This document shows positions 46,737-57,639 of a stretch of 64,000 nt of DNA, piece by piece (position 1 is the stretch's first letter; each line of letters starts with the position of its first letter). The stretch is from Diorhabda sublineata (taxonomy: Eukaryota > Arthropoda > Insecta > Coleoptera > Chrysomelidae): contig NC_079483.1 in NCBI RefSeq assembly GCF_026230105.1, forward strand, positions 13,881,312 to 13,945,311. Reading direction: 5' to 3'. The notes under the pieces were generated by a model. That model did not search any database. It saw only the letters and a list, made by a program, of their open reading frames with translations, and had not been told where the DNA came from. Made by a program: the position numbers and the translations under genes.

Positions 46737-47362
46737 TAACTAAAATTTTCCATTTATAGAGTAGTCACGAAAGGGGTTGCTGTGAATCATCACAGAACCG
46801 AAAAACATGTAAAGAAAAATTGAAATCAGTTGACAAAGCTACTTAATATTTGATACGTAGGACAATTTATAGTTTATATAAGGGTTGCGACATTAGCAGT
46901 AATACAGCAAAAGGTAGCAGATTGTCCAGAATATAATTATACCAGTTCAGAAAAATTGCGTCAAGATTTCTCAGCATGTGGTTTTAAAAACACTGAATAA
47001 ACGGATGGCAATAACCGAATTGTCAAGGCTAGTACGGACTACCGAAGTTCTAATAGACGAATGGGGTATAAAAAGGGTTCAGTTCATGTCTGGTACTCTG
47101 CTTAAACCAAACGCTCTTACAGGCAGGTACATTTTACGCGTATGTTTACGTTTTATGATTTAATATTCAGTTGTAGAAAGTTAACGAGGTATAATAATGA
47201 TTTTTTTCAAGTTCCAAGTAGGACTACATTTAAGTGCATCTGTCTAAATAACGGCGTATAATTCCATCCAATTTATAATGATTCCATTGTCTTCCAACGA
47301 ATACTTTCTCACGCAATATATACATATTTTTAAAAGTTTTTATAAAAATAATAACTTTTTAA

Positions 47363-47428
47363 AATAAGGTATCTACGCCTATGGTAGATCAAACAAAATT
47401 GTCGGCAAGGGTTTTTATAATCTTCAAT
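47363..47428 (-). repeat. Dispersed repeat, second copy of 3335-3400
   Basis: AAGGTATCTACGCCTATGGT, then AGATCAAACAAAATTGTCGG and CAAGGGTTTTTATAAT is the reverse complement of the segment at 3335-3400 with very few changes over about 60 bp. Boundaries and nature unknown. Confidence 0.75.
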
Positions 47429-47939
47429 AATTAATCTTGGAAGAACTATATTTTCTTTGGATACTATGTATGTCTTTCTTTAAAAAGTAGATTTGCTTTC
47501 CTCCGGTCGCAAAAATTGTGATTATTAAGAAAAAACGTACACTCATTAGTAAAGCAAATCTCGAGCAAAATATTCTGCTCAACAATTATAAAAACCGTCA
47601 TTTTTTCACAAAATCCATCCTTTTATCGAAATCTTTGTCGAAAAATTCATACAATTAGAATTCATTCAACTGCAATGTTTTAGTAAACACCTACTTGGAG
47701 TGTTACACTGCGATGTACTGCAAAAATTTCTTTGGTAATCTTATCAAAATTGTGTAGGAAGTTTCAACGCACAACAATTTAGTAAATTTACTAAACAACA
47801 TGATTCAATTCAGATTGAGAAAATTACAAACATTTTATAAAATTTACCAAGGGGTACTAGAAAATTTGATTAGCAATTTTACTATATAATTTTGTAATTT
47901 TAATCAAATATTTATTAAAAGGATACTCACCAAATTTAC

Positions 47940-48400
47940 TCGGCGTCGGATTTAGGAGAGTCTAGCGGGGACTAGGCCCCGAGCACGTAGGGGCCCCGCA
48001 AAATTACTAGTTTGATCATTTATTTTAGAAGCAATATTAGATCTACAGCCAAATTTGCATTTTTTCTAAAAATTGTTTGAAAATTTAAATGAAATGATTG
48101 AATTAGTGTAATTTTTCACTCTATAAAATAATTATATACTCTAAAATAATAATAAATTTTATATGCCATTCATTCAAAATGTAATAGATGAATTCGTATC
48201 TCTAGTAGAAATATATTCGAATGATCTACTACTTGAATTATTTTGTGAATTAAAGCAATTCATGCCTCTTATCAAATTTCACCCTGAATTGATTAATAAT
48301 ACAAATAATTTATTAATACCATTGAATTTACTTAATTGGATCGTTGAATCAGATATGATCGTTTGTCGTAATTAACAAGGCTGTGCATTTAAAATGATAT
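47940..48400 (+). mobile_element. Possible hAT-like fragment
   Basis: A GC-rich block (GGGACTAGGCCCCGAGCACG, TAGGGGCCCCGC, 47968-47999) precedes a 70-codon ORF at 48163-48375 that reads MPFIQNVIDEFVSLVEIYSN, resembling the PFxDxxxxELxxRF segment in zinc-finger MYM/hAT-like proteins. Weak. Confidence 0.25.
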
Positions 48401-49664
48401 AATACAGAGTATGAATTTGGATAAGATAATTAAAAATTTTGCCGCAGCTAATTCCAGAAAGTATATTCAATAAAAATTTTATATCGTTCATAAAATAAGA
48501 TTTGAATTTATTGTTACTTATAATTTATATTTCATTTGAAACCAATATATTACATTTAAAAGGGTTCGAGCTGATTTTGATTTCCTAAGTGGGCCCGGGT
48601 CGATTAACTTGAGCTTAGTTTGAAAAACAAAATTATTTTTTTTATTCACTATACAACAAACTATCTGTTTCTTACAAGCTTTCACTTGTGATTTATTTCA
48701 GGTTTAATTTTTACATAAAATCCCCGTCTTCTTTTAAATAGAAACTTACTCAAAGATAAATGCAAACGGCGAAGCTAGCGCCATCTACCAAATGTTTCCA
48801 TCACAATTTTTCCTTGTAATTCTATAATAAAACATTTTTTTTCCATATTCATACATTATTATTGAAAAATAATAAACAGTTGTGTATAATTACTTTTCAA
48901 GTAAGATTTTTGTTCTAAATTGGTAAAATTACACCTAGTCTTAGTAAATTTTCTCAATTGTTTGAGTAAATCACTCAAATTGTGTTATAATTTGAGTACA
49001 CACACTGATTAGTAATTTTAGCCATCGTATGTTTCGAAAAACGATTTTTCAAAAAATTTTTACGGTGTTTCAGTAGTAAATGTTTCTTCCGCGTTCTACC
49101 AAAATCTAAAGAGTGGAAACTTGCACCGCACCGAATCGAAAACTAGGGTTGTTATGTTTCGAAGTATTTCAATTTATATTAGATCTTAAACAGCAACCTA
49201 CAATGTTTAATTCATTCATTAAATGCAATCTTATGATTTCAAATGAATCCTAATATAAAACGTAACCTTATATAAATTCAAAGTTAAATACATGTAGCTT
49301 GCAACCTCATGTTAAATCTTGCCTAAATAAACACGGAGCAATAGTGTGTTTTCCACGTAAAATATATTGAATAATCATAAAATTTTACTACGGCTACAAC
49401 TTCAGCAGTAGCGTAGAATGTAGAAAAGAAACAAATTACCGCTTGTACTTCCTTGGTATGCTCAAATACATAACCAAGTATGATAAGAAAATATTCAATA
49501 TTTTGATTTGAAAATTTTGGTTCAACTCTTCGTATTTTAAGCTTAGGAATCCCTGTATGTATTGGAAGTGAACAATTTTAACGTCAGTAGTAAAATTTTA
49601 CCACAAAGACTTTATTTATTTAAAAGATTATAAAATATCCAATTTCAATATCAAATTTGTTTCA

Positions 49665-51646
49665 GGTGTTGGATAAGATGTAAAAGAGCCTAAGCGAAAT
49701 CCATGATGCGTTCTGTGTCAACCAAACCGGATATCAAATTATTGAAAACGACGAAAAAACTGCAAGCTTCGAAGAAAAATCACATTTCTGATCTTCGAAC
49801 CCCTATACGCGATACTATATCAGAAACTATATCTTTCGTAATCAAAGGAAAACTAACACCCATAAAACCTTTCTTATTAGATAAGAGAAATGATTTGACA
49901 GTTAAGAAAAATGTTACTAAAATTCCGAAAGTTTTAAAGAAATCTGAGGATAATCTCCTATATTTAAGAAAACTGAAAGAGAAAAATGTGAAACTTGATT
50001 CCAAAGTTCAAGCAAAAACTTGCAAAAAATTAAGTGCCGAGAGTAGTTGTAAAAAGAAGTTTGACAAATCGCCAGCTAAAACAATTTCTCCAAATAAAGT
50101 GAAACTTGTAAATTTATCAAAATTAGCTAAGAAGAATCGTGATCTAAATGAGAAACCAAAGAAAAATGTAAAATCTGTAGTTACGACAAAATCAGCAAAA
50201 TGTATTCCTAACAAACCAAGTAAAAACTTGCCTTTAAAAGCAAACACTTCAGAAGAAATTTCAGAAGCTGCAACTTTAATCGATGAGGATGAAATTAAAA
50301 AACAGCAAACAATTGAACAGTTATTGAAACAAGTCAATGAGGAAATTAAATCAAAGGAAAGTCGAATTTCAAAAAAGTCAAATAAAATGAAAAAACGGAA
50401 AAAAGTTGTTGGTGGTACAATTGAAGAAAAAGTACCAGCTAAACCTGTGCAAAATCCGGCTTCAGATTTAGCAAATATTATAAAACCGGAAGTAATTGAA
50501 TCAACTGAAAATTCTGAAATAAAAATTGACAACGAACAATCTAAAATACCTGAAGATACTAAAAATGAAACTGTGTCGAATAAAGAAGTCGATTTAGAAA
50601 GTAAAGAAATAAAAGCTGAATTGCTGGTCGAAGAAAGAGAACAGACATTAAAGAAGAAAAAATATGTAAAATTAAAATCAAAACCAAAGATAACGGTTAT
50701 TAAAAAGAGGGTATCTTCCAAAAGCAAAAGTAGAGCAGACGATCAAATTTGCAAAACAAAACTTTTTAAATTTTGGAACGGCCCAAAAAGACACAGAGTC
50801 GCTTCCCTAAACGCTTTAGCAAAAGTTCATTGTCTTTACGAGAATGAAACAAGAGCAACTATTTTAGACGTAATCGACGAATCAAATAAAACAGCTTATA
50901 ATCCTAAAAGAGATACATCAAAAAATAAATCCAATAAACTTGAGCAAGTTGTTAAAAATGAAGATCTTAGCGAAGATAGTTCGCCTCCTCCCACTAGAAT
51001 ATTGCGATCGGTGCCCGGGTTGAGAGCTATTGGAAAACATTGGGACATGCACGATACAACTAGTTCAGATGAGGAAGATGACGTTAATTACACCGTTAAA
51101 TCACCTACTCCCGAAAAAGTGTCACAGCCCAAAGTTAAAATAAAAAAAGAAGTCGTTGAAAGAAAACGGAGAAGCAACGAAATAGTTATGGATCTGAAAG
51201 ACATGGTTGTTCGTAAAAGAATGGCCAGTCTAAACGCGAGCGCGATTTTAGCCGCTAGTTATTCCGCGGAAAAAAGACACAACAGATCGAAATATTCAAA
51301 CGATGACACTTCTTCTTGCTCCAGCCATTCTTCCGAAGAATATTTCGCGGCTTTAGATAAAGACATTAAAATAGAAGAGGAAGATAAAAAAGAAGACGAA
51401 CCGGAATTGATTGAAGTGCGTGCGACCCCGAATAAAAAAGTGGCGGTTATTTTAAATCAAGATACTGACGTGACTATTACCGGTGTTTACGTGAACAGTA
51501 CTACTAGATCTACCCATCACGAAGGGTACTGCAGTATAGCGGGCATGCAGTATAGAATTTCTGCTACTAGTCATACGCAGACAGCTGCAACAGCCGTTTC
51601 TACAGAAGCTCTTCTACAATCTTCTTCCAACAGTGTACCAGATAAT
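49665..51646 (+). CDS. Lysine-rich nuclear protein, large internal exon; possibly winged eye (BAH-domain) homologue, partial
   Basis: TTTCAG acceptor at 49659-49664, an in-frame TAA at 49691, then ATG 49703. The frame stays open for 648 codons to the donor AAT|GTAAGT (exon end 51646, phase 0). The ORF reads on into the intron to 51742, which is not coding. The N-terminal half is very basic (KKKYVKLKSKPKITVIKKR, many KKxxK nuclear-localisation patterns) with acidic patches (SSDEEDD). Conserved-looking blocks: GPKRHRVASLNALAKVHCLY (about 365), RILRSVPGLRAIGKHWDMHD (about 432), VVRKRMASLNASAILAASYS (about 508), VTITGVYVNSTTRSTHHEGY and CSIAGMQYRISATSHTQTAA (near 595-635). The repeated R-x-A-S-L-N-A block and the last two remind me of insect winged eye, a BAH-domain chromatin regulator, but the BAH domain would lie on later exons outside the window. 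Identification is tentative; reality of the exon is strong. Confidence 0.8.
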
Positions 51647-52734
51647 GTAAGTTGTATCATTATTCATTTTCTAATATATTCTTATCGGTTTAACTCAACT
51701 ACGTTCGTTTCGATTGTCGCATTTCTAATAATTGTTACGTAAATTGTATTTTGTTGGGCATATTGATATAATCCAAGATTCGGCTGCAGGAAATTAGATT
51801 TTTTCAGTCCACCCTTTCCCTTGTAATTAAAATTTATTTATTTTTGTCTACAAATACTATTTTATTTTTTCAATATTAGTTACATCACATAGTGCTTCTC
51901 TTCTTAGTACGTCTGTTAGGTTTGTCGGATGGTTGTTCCATCTTAGACAAAATTGCTGATCCATCGTCTACTTTTAACCTTTTTGCCCTGTTTATGACAT
52001 TACAACGCCAATCCTATGTCGAGGAAACAAAATAATCAGCTGACTATACTATAGTGTATTCTACGTCAGTTGGCGCCTCGAACATGAAAATAAATTTATG
52101 TTTTTAGTGATTTCCTTTCAAATAAAAATTTTATCGATGATAGTTTATATGTAGATGTGAATAAAAAGCTGATACTTTGGAAGTTATTACGTAGGAGTTA
52201 AGCGGAAGCATCTATTACATCAGTTGACCAGATTCTCCTCGATTTCACTGCTAGGTGATTTTTTTTATCACAGCAGTATATAATAACAATCAGCTTACAA
52301 ATTTGCAGCTGGGAGGAAATGACTGAATTTATTTTCCTTTCTTAGTGCATGGGAGACTACTGCTGCTGACGTTCACTTGGCTTTATTAAATAACTCTCTG
52401 ATGCATCTCACCAATTAACTTTCGAAAGAAAATAATTAACCGAATTTTCACCTGGCTTCCGCACTACTTAAGAATTTTTTTAAATTGGCTGTGATTAAAT
52501 TTTTTTGCTCAGTTTTCGTAACTTTCCATTTCCATGTTTTGGATATAAATTTCAATGCACCCAGAGCTCTCTTTTATTACAATACTAAAGTAAAAAAATT
52601 TCATCAATACATGCGGCGCGGGTCGCACTTAACAGTAGCATGCTCTTAATTTTTGCTATTCTATTCCATGTGATTTTCCATCGTTGTCATATTATTCCCA
52701 ATATCCTATTTTAAAGAAATTCCATTTTAAGTGT

Positions 52735-52930
52735 CAACGGCAATCTTTTTTATTAGTAAGATATCGGCAGAAACCTTGTCCGTGTTGGCAGAAATATCAT
52801 TTTTCAACCTACTCGTCCGTATTAGTAGACTTTGACGGGAATGAAGTGGTTTTCCATTGCCACTTTCAATTTCTCTAGTGATTCACTCTTCTTTCCAGAT
52901 GTTTTCAACTCGCTATTTTTCAATTGATCC
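52735..52930 (-). mobile_element. Second gag-like coiled-coil relic of the small LTR family
   Basis: Minus strand gives VENIWKEE and SLEKLKVAMEN-like pieces and LKNDISANTDKVSADI, homologous to the ORF at 32877-33167. CTTCTTTCCAGATGTTTTCAACTCGC here corresponds to TTCTTACCGGACGTTTTCAACTCACG at 33149-33174. Frameshifted. It lies in the intron after the 49665-51646 exon. Confidence 0.6.
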
Positions 52931-53149
52931 TTTAGTTCCGTCACTTATTCTTTCAACCGTTTCACGTACTTATTTATTTTTTCATATTACTGCATACGTC
53001 ACATCATTGCTTTGTTTTTTTCTTTATGATTTATAATTTTTAAATTTATAAATGAGAGAAATAACTTCAAATGTTTTCTTATTTCTAATTTATTTATTGA
53101 TATGAGTTGTCGTTTATTGCTCTATTTTAGATACTAAACTATATTGACT

Positions 53150-53525
53150 CTTTTTCAGTTATATCGTATCTCTGATTTCGTAACCAATGTCAATATATTA
53201 CCTATCAATTATTGCCAACTCTTTAACTCCTCTCAAAATTCGCTATTATCTATTATTTTGATGAACAAATATATCATATTAGCAACCATATTCGCAGAAG
53301 ACGCCGTCATGTTAGTATCACACAAAAACCTTTATGTACTACAGCTTCACCTCAATAATGGACAAAACTGATAAAAGAAATGGTTAATTAAGTATAAATG
53401 ATCAGAATGTACTACAAGACTATGTCAAATATCTAGACATTCACATAGATAAGCGCCCAACCTATAGGAACTACATCTGTACCAAACGCAAACAATTGGG
53501 TTTGATCTAACTCGAAAACCGAGTA
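53150..53525 (+). mobile_element. Jockey-like LINE reverse transcriptase fragment with (Y/F)ADD-box relic
   Basis: Reads IILATIFAEDAVMLVSHKNL and YVLQLHLN (a mutated FADD box, AEDAVML, with the xLQxHLN that follows), then VLQDYVKYLDIHIDKRPTYR and NYICTKRKQLGLI (jockey VKYLGIHLDxRLTWxxHIxxKRKQLGL). One frameshift; truncated at both ends. Confidence 0.8.
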
Positions 53526-54642
53526 CCTTCAACGTTGATTGGAAAGTGTCCGAAGTGTTTTGATTGTTGTTCACTTGAAACTATCTTTATTTTCAATTTC
53601 ATTCAATCAACAATCAAATATGATAAATACTAATTTTATACTATTATTATTTATTGTGAAATATCTTTTTCGTGGTTTAAAGAAAACTGATTAATTTCAG
53701 TGGAAAAAATGTCAATACTAAACGTATTATATATATTTTAAAAGGCTTAATACCGTCCCTAGGGTAATTCAGGGTGATATGGAAGTCTTTTAAGATAACC
53801 AGTTAAAAAATTCTAACTCTTACAGAGAGATCGAAAACGCGACTACGTGATTGCACGTGTTTGTACTTTTTAGGTTAATATATTTTATGTGTTTCATTAA
53901 AATTCCAACAATAAAAAATGATGTTTGTTTTTGTCTGTTTGAACGTGTTTGTTTACAATCTCGGTGAACTTACTTTTCTTTAAAGAAGTTTCAAGCTTCC
54001 ATATTCTTGTCGAAAAATGTTTCTTCATGAAAGCCACATGTTTACATATTGATGATAATGAAAATTTCACCCACCTACTTAAATATTTACTAATGATAAT
54101 AGGTATTATGTAAATACCCTGAATACTATTTGGAAACTGTTTATGATAACATTATTTTTAAATATTAAATATACGAGGTGTGACATCTTAGTTTAAGTAT
54201 AACTTACAAACCGCCAACATTACGTCACTTCGCCCACATTTATCTAGAGAACCCTTCGAAATCCTTCTCAAATTCCAGCGTATTTGATTGAGCTAAGCGG
54301 TTCGAAAATCACTCAAAGGAACTTATCATAGTGGTTCAGACATTCACCAAGGATGTTCTGAATCGTGGGAACAACATTGAATTGTTGTGTATAGTTTAAG
54401 GGAGACAATTGCATAAGTTGATAATAAATTTTCTGTGACACTTTTTTATTCTTTTATCAAGACAAATCTCTGAATTTCTTTCCCACTCCTTGCCCGTAAT
54501 GCTTTCAAAAATCGCTAATTATTTTATTAAAAACAAGCGAGAAATTTTGAATCAATCTTTAACGAGAAGCATTTTTGGCTGTCTCCCTCGAATCTTTTTT
54601 GCTGTATTATCAGTAAATGAACATTTAAATTTTTATAATTAG

Positions 54643-54798
54643 GAAAGTGTCACCGAATTAAAATCTATACCTGAAATATCTTCGTTGCACTCCGCTATGC
54701 TGGTGACAGCTGTAGAAACTTGGTCATCTTCGAATCATTTGAAAATACATTTGTTTTCTTTTTCTTCCCAACTCCAGTCAGTGAAACTGAAATATTAA
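54643..54798 (+). CDS. Possible next exon of the lysine-rich protein gene
   Basis: An acceptor (TTATAATTAG, 54633-54642) is followed by a phase-0 open stretch ESVTELKSIPEISSLHSAML up to a stop at about 54798. It could continue the 51646 donor in frame. No strong donor is seen (weak options after CTG or GCT near 54700-54715), so it could be a 3' alternative end or chance. Confidence 0.3.
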   Translation, partial: ESVTELKSIPEISSLHSAMLVTAVETWSSSNHLKIHLFSFSSQLQSVKLKY

Positions 54799-55099
54799 TT
54801 ATTTGAAATATTAATTATTCTTTTGAAAATGATCAAAGGAAGGAGCGAAAAGTTAAGTTATATATATCTAACATAAGAATGTGATATTTCATTTCATCGA
54901 AGTTTAATTATTTCATCCAAATAACCTACGAACCGAAGAAATTAGAAATAACTTCATATATCATCAATATACAACATCTGCTTGCTTTCCTATACACCCT
55001 GTAACCGCTATCGTCACTAATATACCCGAAAATGATGGAATCTCATATTAGTATGTATGAAAGGTTAGAATGCGGTTACCTTTTGTTGTTTTCTTCTTA

Positions 55100-56196
55100 A
55101 CTTAGTGTCCTGGTTACGATATATCGCCAACTATGTGGCCTCTTCTTACCCGAGATTTAATTGTTCCGTGTTTACTAGTTTTACCTATAGTCTGACAAGG
55201 TTTTCAACAATGTCTTTCAGGAATTAATAATTGGTGAATTAACTAAGTGTGTTTTAATGAGTTACCAAAGTTACTTGTCACAATCATTTTCTCTACTTCT
55301 TTCAATACCTGACATTCCAATTGTCGTTCATACTCTTTGTATTACCTCAATTTACTAGCGCCCAATATGTTCTCCGTTAAAGAGCCATCTAGAGTCGTAA
55401 AATGTGCAGTCTCATATTCTTTCGAGGTTGTGATTCTTCCATATCTCAGGCCATGCCACAATATACAATCATTTTCTTCCGAAGTCTGCGATGCATCTTT
55501 TTCACATGCATGTGCAGTCATCACCCTTCACTTTACAATTATTTTTAACCGCCAACAAGAAAATATCGGCATTGAAGTTTTCGAAAGAAGGTTATGCTTA
55601 GGTTTACTAAAAATATCTTTGCTTTTATCAATTTTAATCTAGTACCAATCGATGACGGATCTTAACTGCGATGGTGTAGCCAATTTTCACATTATACAAA
55701 ATGAATAGTTTCTTCAGTTTCATATGTTAGAGCCTAAAATTTTTTTGTAATTCGATTGTATAATTCGACCTTTCTCCACACATATATTCCTCGTTTTACT
55801 TGAATATAGCCTACTGCAGATTCAACATAAGTTTTTCCTTCAGATTTATAATAAACAATCTCATAAAAGAAATTGTTATATAAATCGATATCTACTTCAT
55901 TATCAAAAATCAAAAATGTTTTGTCAAAATTCACGGAAATGAATTTAGACATAATAAACTTGAGAAAATATTATATATATATATATTACAAGACATATAA
56001 TATAGACAATAATATCTCAAAATTATTTATTGGTTATGTTTTAGTAAGTAGGTAGAGCTAACTGAAATATGAGATATAATACATAATGCATAGTAATTAC
56101 CTTGCAGCGTTTAGATGCAAAATATGCAGTCATCATGGATGCATCTACTTTCGGCAGATTGTCTGATTGTACTTTCACAAAACCACTTTCAGTCAT
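55100..56196 (-). pseudogene. YqaJ/SWIM-type repeat gene (exonuclease-associated mobile gene), decayed
   Basis: From ATG 56196 on the minus strand: MTESGFVKVQSDNLPKVDAS, to a donor AAG|GTAATT at 56101. Then an ORF at 55952-55734: MSKFISVNFDKTFLIFDNEV and VESAVGYIQVKRGIYVWRKV. Then 55524-55342: ENDCILWHGLRYGRITTSKE and TTLDGSLTENILGASKL, followed by broken frames to about 55100. The order (SGxVxxxxDNLPKVDxxM, then ExxGDAxVGYxQxKR, then WxxLRYGRITASxxxExA...GSLxExILGA) matches a highly repeated insect protein with a SWIM zinc finger and a YqaJ-like recombinase/exonuclease domain. The SWIM Cys/His motif is missing. Confidence 0.55.
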
Positions 56197-57290
56197 AGAT
56201 GAATATTAATGTCTGAATAACAATAAGACACTTTAGGAACACAAAAATATTCAGGATTTTTACTACAAATACAATCAAAACCGTGTTATAGTCCAGTGAA
56301 ACATGGTATCACCTCAGAATTCCATCAAGACGCAGAAATTTGCATGAATTTTCTATTTATCCTTTAAAATCTACCCTATGCCAATATGTGCAAATTATTG
56401 TAAGGGGTGAAAAATGAAAATGAAGGTCTCATTATGTTTTATATTAATTTATAATCTTTTAGGCTAAAAATGTTCGGAATATATTTAACCCTATATTTTA
56501 AAATGGGAAATGGGCTTCAAAACGGTACCAGTCATATGCTACTGTGAACTTTAATAGGTTATATCTATAAAAATTTAAAAAAAAAAAAATTTTTATTAAA
56601 AAAACCCAATTTTTGTCCTTTAGCAGTTCTAAACCATCCATTGCAAATTTATAACATTTTATCTCAATTAGGTTGGCAATATCAATGGTAGACATGACAT
56701 TTTTTTGTATGAATTGAAGGGATTCTAGCTTATTTTCGTCATAACTCCATTATTTTATGTATTACAGTCTTATAAAGTCTCTTTTGAGTGGTTTTTCGAA
56801 ATACTTCAAAAAATATTCAATAAATTTATCTCAAAAAATTCACCGTTTTCTTCGGTTCACTAAATAAGTTCCACCTTTAATAAATCATAATTCGGTTCGT
56901 ATTAGGTCTGTAACAAAAAACAACATCCTTTTTTTTCTTTGAAAGCTAAATTTAATATTTATATAGTTTTTTCGATAAAATCTGAATCGATAAACAATAT
57001 GCTTTTCTTATAATAAATATTCAAAATTTCATTCACGAATAAGTCAAACAGGATTGATTTTTCGAAAACACTTCATAAAGTAACTTGTGCTTCGAAAGTT
57101 TTTCCTATCGATTCCTACAGTTAGTTGCAATAAAAAAATTACTACTCTCTAGTTGAGGTGGTATTCACCCCCAAAGTAAAAGCACATGTCGGCATAGGAT
57201 AGACTTTGCTTTTCAAGATATTGTCAAAATTTCAATTTCATTGTCTTTTATTCATAAAAAATTAATACATAATGTTAAGATATCAATTAT
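56197..57290. other. AT-rich region, no recognised feature
   Basis: No coding potential; contains A- and T-tracts (56574-56600) only. Confidence 0.35.
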
Positions 57291-57310
57291 GGATAATATA
57301 CTAGCGCAAG

Positions 57311-57575
57311 AGTTCTGCCAAGCCTGGCTGACTATAGAATGGCCGAGGTCGGATTACTCAGAATTCTGCCAAGCCTGATTGACTATAGGATGGCCAATGT
57401 CCTGTTACCCTGAGTTCAACCAGGTTTCGGTGAATATGGGATGGCCTAGGTAAAGTTATAGAGTTCAGCCAGGCTTAGCTGACTAGAATGGCCGGGGCTA
57501 AGTTATCCAGACTTCAACCAGGCTTGGGCCATTATTGGTTTGCCAGGACAGAGTTTCCCAGCGCTGGCCCAATCT
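57311..57575. repeat. Minisatellite, about five 49-51-bp units
   Basis: Units start at 57311, 57362, 57413, 57462 and 57511, each with a form of AGTTCTGCCAAGCCTGGCTG, ACTATAGAATGGCC and GGTC..TTAC. A sixth, shortened unit is near 57552. The array is far richer in G+C than its surroundings. Divergence between units is moderate, so it is not a recent expansion. Confidence 0.9.
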
Positions 57576-57639
57576 AAGCCTCGTCGATTAAGTCTGGGGG
57601 CTCCTAGATGGGTAAGTCCTGGGATGAAAATACCAATAG

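Noticed and set aside
50008..50727. 239-aa minus-strand ORF, the longest on that strand
   Set aside because: Shadow of the lysine-rich exon: AAR-rich codons on plus give Phe/Leu/Ser-rich antisense frames.
51647..51742. C-terminal extension VSCIIIHFLIYSYRFNS of the large ORF
   Set aside because: It lies after a canonical AAT|GTAAGT donor; hydrophobic read-through into the intron.
54170..54420. Mariner or MITE end beginning ATACGAGGTGTGACAT
   Set aside because: Terminal-repeat-like start but no partner repeat or coding similarity found.
57311..57575. CRISPR array
   Set aside because: Repeats are contiguous degenerate tandem units without unique spacers, in eukaryotic DNA.
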